NCBI GenBank assembly: GCA_021779235.1
Contig: JAJYBA010000114.1
Coordinates: 1-5,506 of the forward strand
Length of the DNA stretch: 5,506 bases
Source: Bacillota bacterium
GTDB lineage: Bacteria; Bacillota; Clostridia; Clostridiales; Clostridiaceae
Direction: 5' to 3'
In this document: positions 4,565 through 5,506 of the stretch, one piece after another
How the letters are laid out: each line of letters starts with the position of its first letter
How positions within the stretch are numbered: the first letter of the stretch is position 1
Program-made: the position numbers and the translations under genes
Notes under the pieces: model-generated
Databases searched by the model: none
Seen by the model: only the letters and a program-made list of their open reading frames with translations
What the model was told of the DNA's origin: nothing

Positions 4565-4591
4565 AACTTATTATTCATTTTTTTTTGTCAA
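4565..4591 (-). promoter_or_regulatory. Consensus -35 box with weak -10, after TL2
   Basis: A perfect TTGACA (4591-4586) starts 5 bases after TL2 ends. No good -10 is at the best distance: 17 bases gives AGTTTT, and 15 bases gives TAAGTT (4570-4565), which matches three of six. It would drive the 4172-4546 block. The -35 match and the position support it, while the missing -10 is against it. An activator-dependent or phage-modified promoter would fit. Confidence 0.35.
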
Positions 4592-4596
4592 ACTAG

Positions 4597-4761
4597 TAGT
4601 CCTGGAAGCAGTCGAAGCTTCTACTATAAATACTCAAGCACTAACATAAATGCTAAAATCAATTAAAATACAATTTATGTAAAGCGAGTATATTAGGAAT
4701 TATTAACTGAAACTGATCAATAATCCATAACTTTATTATAGTAATACCAATTATCAGGACT
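4597..4761 (-). ncRNA. TL2: 165-nt tRNA-like RNA with an extended insert, tmRNA-like in layout
   Basis: A perfect 7-bp acceptor forms between AGTCCTG (4761-4755) and CAGGACT (4604-4598), 150 bases apart. A 5-bp T-arm GAAGC/GCTTC with loop TTCGACT (4621-4605) lies directly against the 3' strand, and the discriminator is A (4597), then C. After an 11-nt connector containing TTGGT, an 8-bp helix forms, TACTATAA on one side (4622-4629, plus strand) and TTATAGTA (4736-4743). It abuts the T-stem, so it could stack where an anticodon stem would be. Inside are hairpin GGAATTATT/AATAATCC (4696-4726, one bulge) and ATACTC/GAGTAT (4630-4635/4686-4691) enclosing ACATAAAT/ATTTATGT (4644-4651/4673-4680). 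This layout recalls tmRNA, but no tag ORF is seen and its pseudoknots are not evident. Confidence 0.75.
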
Positions 4762-4765
4762 GTGC

Positions 4766-4787
4766 AAGCAGTTTATGTGACTTGCTT
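4766..4787 (-). other. Bulged hairpin between a stop codon and TL2
   Basis: AAGC (4766-4769) pairs with GCTT (4784-4787), and AGT (4770-4772) with ACT (4780-4782), with one bulged base and a 7-base loop. It occupies the 37-base gap between the TAG of the 4799-4951 gene and TL2. The other elements follow their stop codons by only 9-11 bases. There is no U-run, so it is not a standard terminator. It may be part of the TL2 RNA or a spacer. Confidence 0.45.
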
Positions 4788-4798
4788 AGGTCGTTTTT

Positions 4799-4951
4799 CT
4801 AATCAAGAAATACTTCAGGTTCAGTTAACTCTTTAAAAAGAATTTCTCCAAAAGTATTTTTGGTTATAATAGTCGCTAATTCTTTAGCTTTATCTTTATC
4901 AACCATTCCATCAACTTGAACTTCAAATTTAAATTGAACAGTATAACTCAT
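4799..4951 (-). CDS. Small hypothetical protein (50 residues)
   Basis: A 50-codon frame from ATG 4951 to TAG 4799 with an AAGGGAAATA ribosome site directly upstream. It begins 16 bases after the stop of the 4968-5342 gene. The product opens with alternating hydrophobic residues (S-Y-T-V-Q-F-K-F-E-V-Q-V), probably a beta strand. It continues with D-K-D-K-A-K-E-L-A-T-I-I, a likely helix, and ends with an acidic E-P-E-V-F-L-D. A small alpha/beta protein is plausible. There are no metal ligands or membrane segments, and no family is recognised. It is the last gene before TL2. Confidence 0.7.
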   Translation of the reverse strand: MSYTVQFKFEVQVDGMVDKDKAKELATIITKNTFGEILFKELTEPEVFLD

Positions 4952-4967
4952 TATTTCCCTTCACGGA

Positions 4968-5342
4968 TTAATAATGTATCCTATTTTGTATTGGACATGT
5001 ACAACCTATTTCTACGTAATTAGGCTCTTTATGATTATAGTTGCATCCATACTTACTATGGATATCAATAGGATGATGACAACTTACACAATAAGTTTGC
5101 TCTTGTTCGTCTTGATCCACTAATTTTTTATTAGTTTTTACGTCCCATTCTGTTATACTAACAAATTTAGGTCCAAATCCATCAAAAAAGATGGTTCTTT
5201 CCCACCATCCCCTACTATTTATATCTGATGTCCAATCCTCTGGCTTGCTTCCTTCATATGATTGAGCTTGTTCCAAAGAATCAAAAACATCTATAATTTC
5301 TGAACCTTCTATATCATATTCTTGAAGAATATAAACTTTCAT
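4968..5342 (-). CDS. Two-part protein: alpha/beta N-terminus plus Cys/His C-terminus
   Basis: A 124-residue protein of unknown function. Residues 1-70 (M-K-V-Y-I-L-Q-E-Y-D, D-S-L-E-Q-A-Q-S-Y, S-I-T-E-W-D-V) resemble small phage proteins in which a strand is followed by a helix and a final I-x-E-W/Y-x-V strand. Residues 85-116 form a Cys/His cluster: C85-x2-C88-H-H, H95, C100, H104, C114-x-C116, likely to bind zinc. The C-terminus shares the C..H....H....C layout of the 534-776 product. The nearest AAAGGA site is about 14 bases from the ATG, longer than usual; no better start is seen. It is the first gene after TL1 and precedes the 50-residue gene by 16 bases. A fused or composite origin for the two halves is possible. 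Confidence 0.82.
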   Translation of the reverse strand: MKVYILQEYDIEGSEIIDVFDSLEQAQSYEGSKPEDWTSDINSRGWWERTIFFDGFGPKFVSITEWDVKTNKKLVDQDEQEQTYCVSCHHPIDIHSKYGCNYNHKEPNYVEIGCTCPIQNRIHY

Positions 5343-5366
5343 TTTATTTATGACTTTCCTTTCTTT

Positions 5367-5395
5367 ATTATACTACAGAGCACTCACGAAGGGAA
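5367..5395 (-). promoter_or_regulatory. Candidate promoter overlapping TL1
   Basis: A perfect TATAAT (5372-5367) is preceded, 17 bases away, by TTCCCT (5395-5390), which matches only three of six -35 positions. The -35 would lie within the T-arm of TL1, so the element and the promoter would share sequence. It would start transcription near 5360, just before the ribosome site of the 4968-5342 gene. The support is a perfect -10 box and the position. Confidence 0.35.
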
Positions 5396-5423
5396 TCGAA
5401 CCACTTCTACAACCATTGTGAGT
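5381..5423 (-). ncRNA. TL1: 43-nt anticodon-less tRNA-like element
   Basis: ACTCAC (5423-5418) pairs with GTGAGT (5387-5382), 6 bp. The connector begins ATGGTTGTA. The T-loop is the canonical TTCGATT (5400-5394), but the T-stem is the weakest of the family: GG/CC next to the loop, then one bulged T (5403) lets GAAG (5407-5404) pair with CTTC (5391-5388). The discriminator is G (5381), then C. It starts 10 bases after the TAA that ends the partial gene at 5434-5506. The family features are all present despite the imperfect stem. Confidence 0.78.
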
Positions 5424-5433
5424 TATTAAACTT

Positions 5434-5506
5434 TTAAATCCATAAAATTCTTTTAAATCCCTTACGCTCCCATACTTTAGTTGCTTTTATAATATATGAT
5501 TTTTGT
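5434..5506 (-). CDS. C-terminus of an upstream gene (partial)
   Basis: One minus-strand frame is open from the window edge (codons from 5505) to TAA at 5436-5434, while the other two close quickly. The last residues are K-V-W-E-R-K-G-F-K-R-I-L-W-I, a basic, aromatic end. The gene start lies outside the window. The main support is context: the stop codon is 10 bases before TL1, the same spacing seen at four complete genes. Function cannot be judged from 23 residues. Confidence 0.5.
   Translation of the reverse strand, partial: QKSYIIKATKVWERKGFKRILWI

Noticed and set aside
4597..4761. TL2 as a canonical tmRNA (ssrA)
   Set aside because: It is under half the usual length, has no tag reading frame ending in Ala-Ala and no evident pseudoknot set, and its third acceptor pair is U-A instead of G-U.
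4761..4798. Rho-independent terminator on the plus strand (hairpin followed by GTTTTT)
   Set aside because: The stem is weak and bulged, the T-run is separated from it by about 6 bases, and there is no plus-strand gene to terminate.
126..5423. The tRNA-like elements as ordinary tRNA genes or simple tRNA decay remnants
   Set aside because: None has a D-stem, anticodon stem or anticodon, and the short ones are 43-46 nt. Random decay would not leave the same two arms intact, with paired but different stems, at a near-constant distance from stop codons.

Overview
The window looks like part of a large, AT-rich phage genome, or a phage-like accessory replicon, from a Gram-positive-type host. Fifteen supported genes, all on the minus strand, are small (50-186 codons), tightly packed and mostly preceded by AAGGAG-like ribosome binding sites. 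I recognise no virion, replication or metabolic hallmark gene, so phage origin is an inference from gene style. Several products are small Cys/His (probably zinc-binding) proteins or short helical proteins. Neither a host nor a phage species can be named.

Read in the direction of transcription (high to low coordinates), the layout is: C-terminus of an upstream gene (5434-5506); TL1; genes 4968-5342 and 4799-4951; TL2; genes 4172-4546, 4011-4172 and 3770-3985; TL3; genes 3316-3666 and 2850-3281; TL4; genes 2506-2712, 1924-2484, 1643-1924 and 1381-1641; TL5; a structured leader and genes 808-1041, 534-776 and 181-522; TL6; then the possible start of a further gene (1-58). Genes within a block overlap or are separated by a few to about 30 bases. 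Credible sigma-70-type promoters follow TL3, TL4 and TL5, with weaker candidates after TL1 and TL2. No intrinsic terminator (hairpin plus U-run) is visible at any block end.

The main discovery is TL1-TL6, a family of tRNA-like elements with no anticodon arm. Five are only 43-46 nt long: a 6-7 bp acceptor stem with a different, complementary sequence in each copy, a short connector with an invariant TGGT (like the D-loop GG), a 17-nt T-arm with loop TYCGATT, a purine at the discriminator position, then C. These five begin 9-11 nt after the stop codon of the preceding gene. TL2 has the same acceptor and T-arm but encloses 133 nt folded as an 8-bp helix plus two hairpin domains, which recalls the tRNA-like half of tmRNA but without an evident tag ORF. 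The elements therefore punctuate the end of each gene block. My inference is that they are RNA 3'-end or processing signals (RNase P/RNase Z substrates) or protective caps, used where terminators would be expected.
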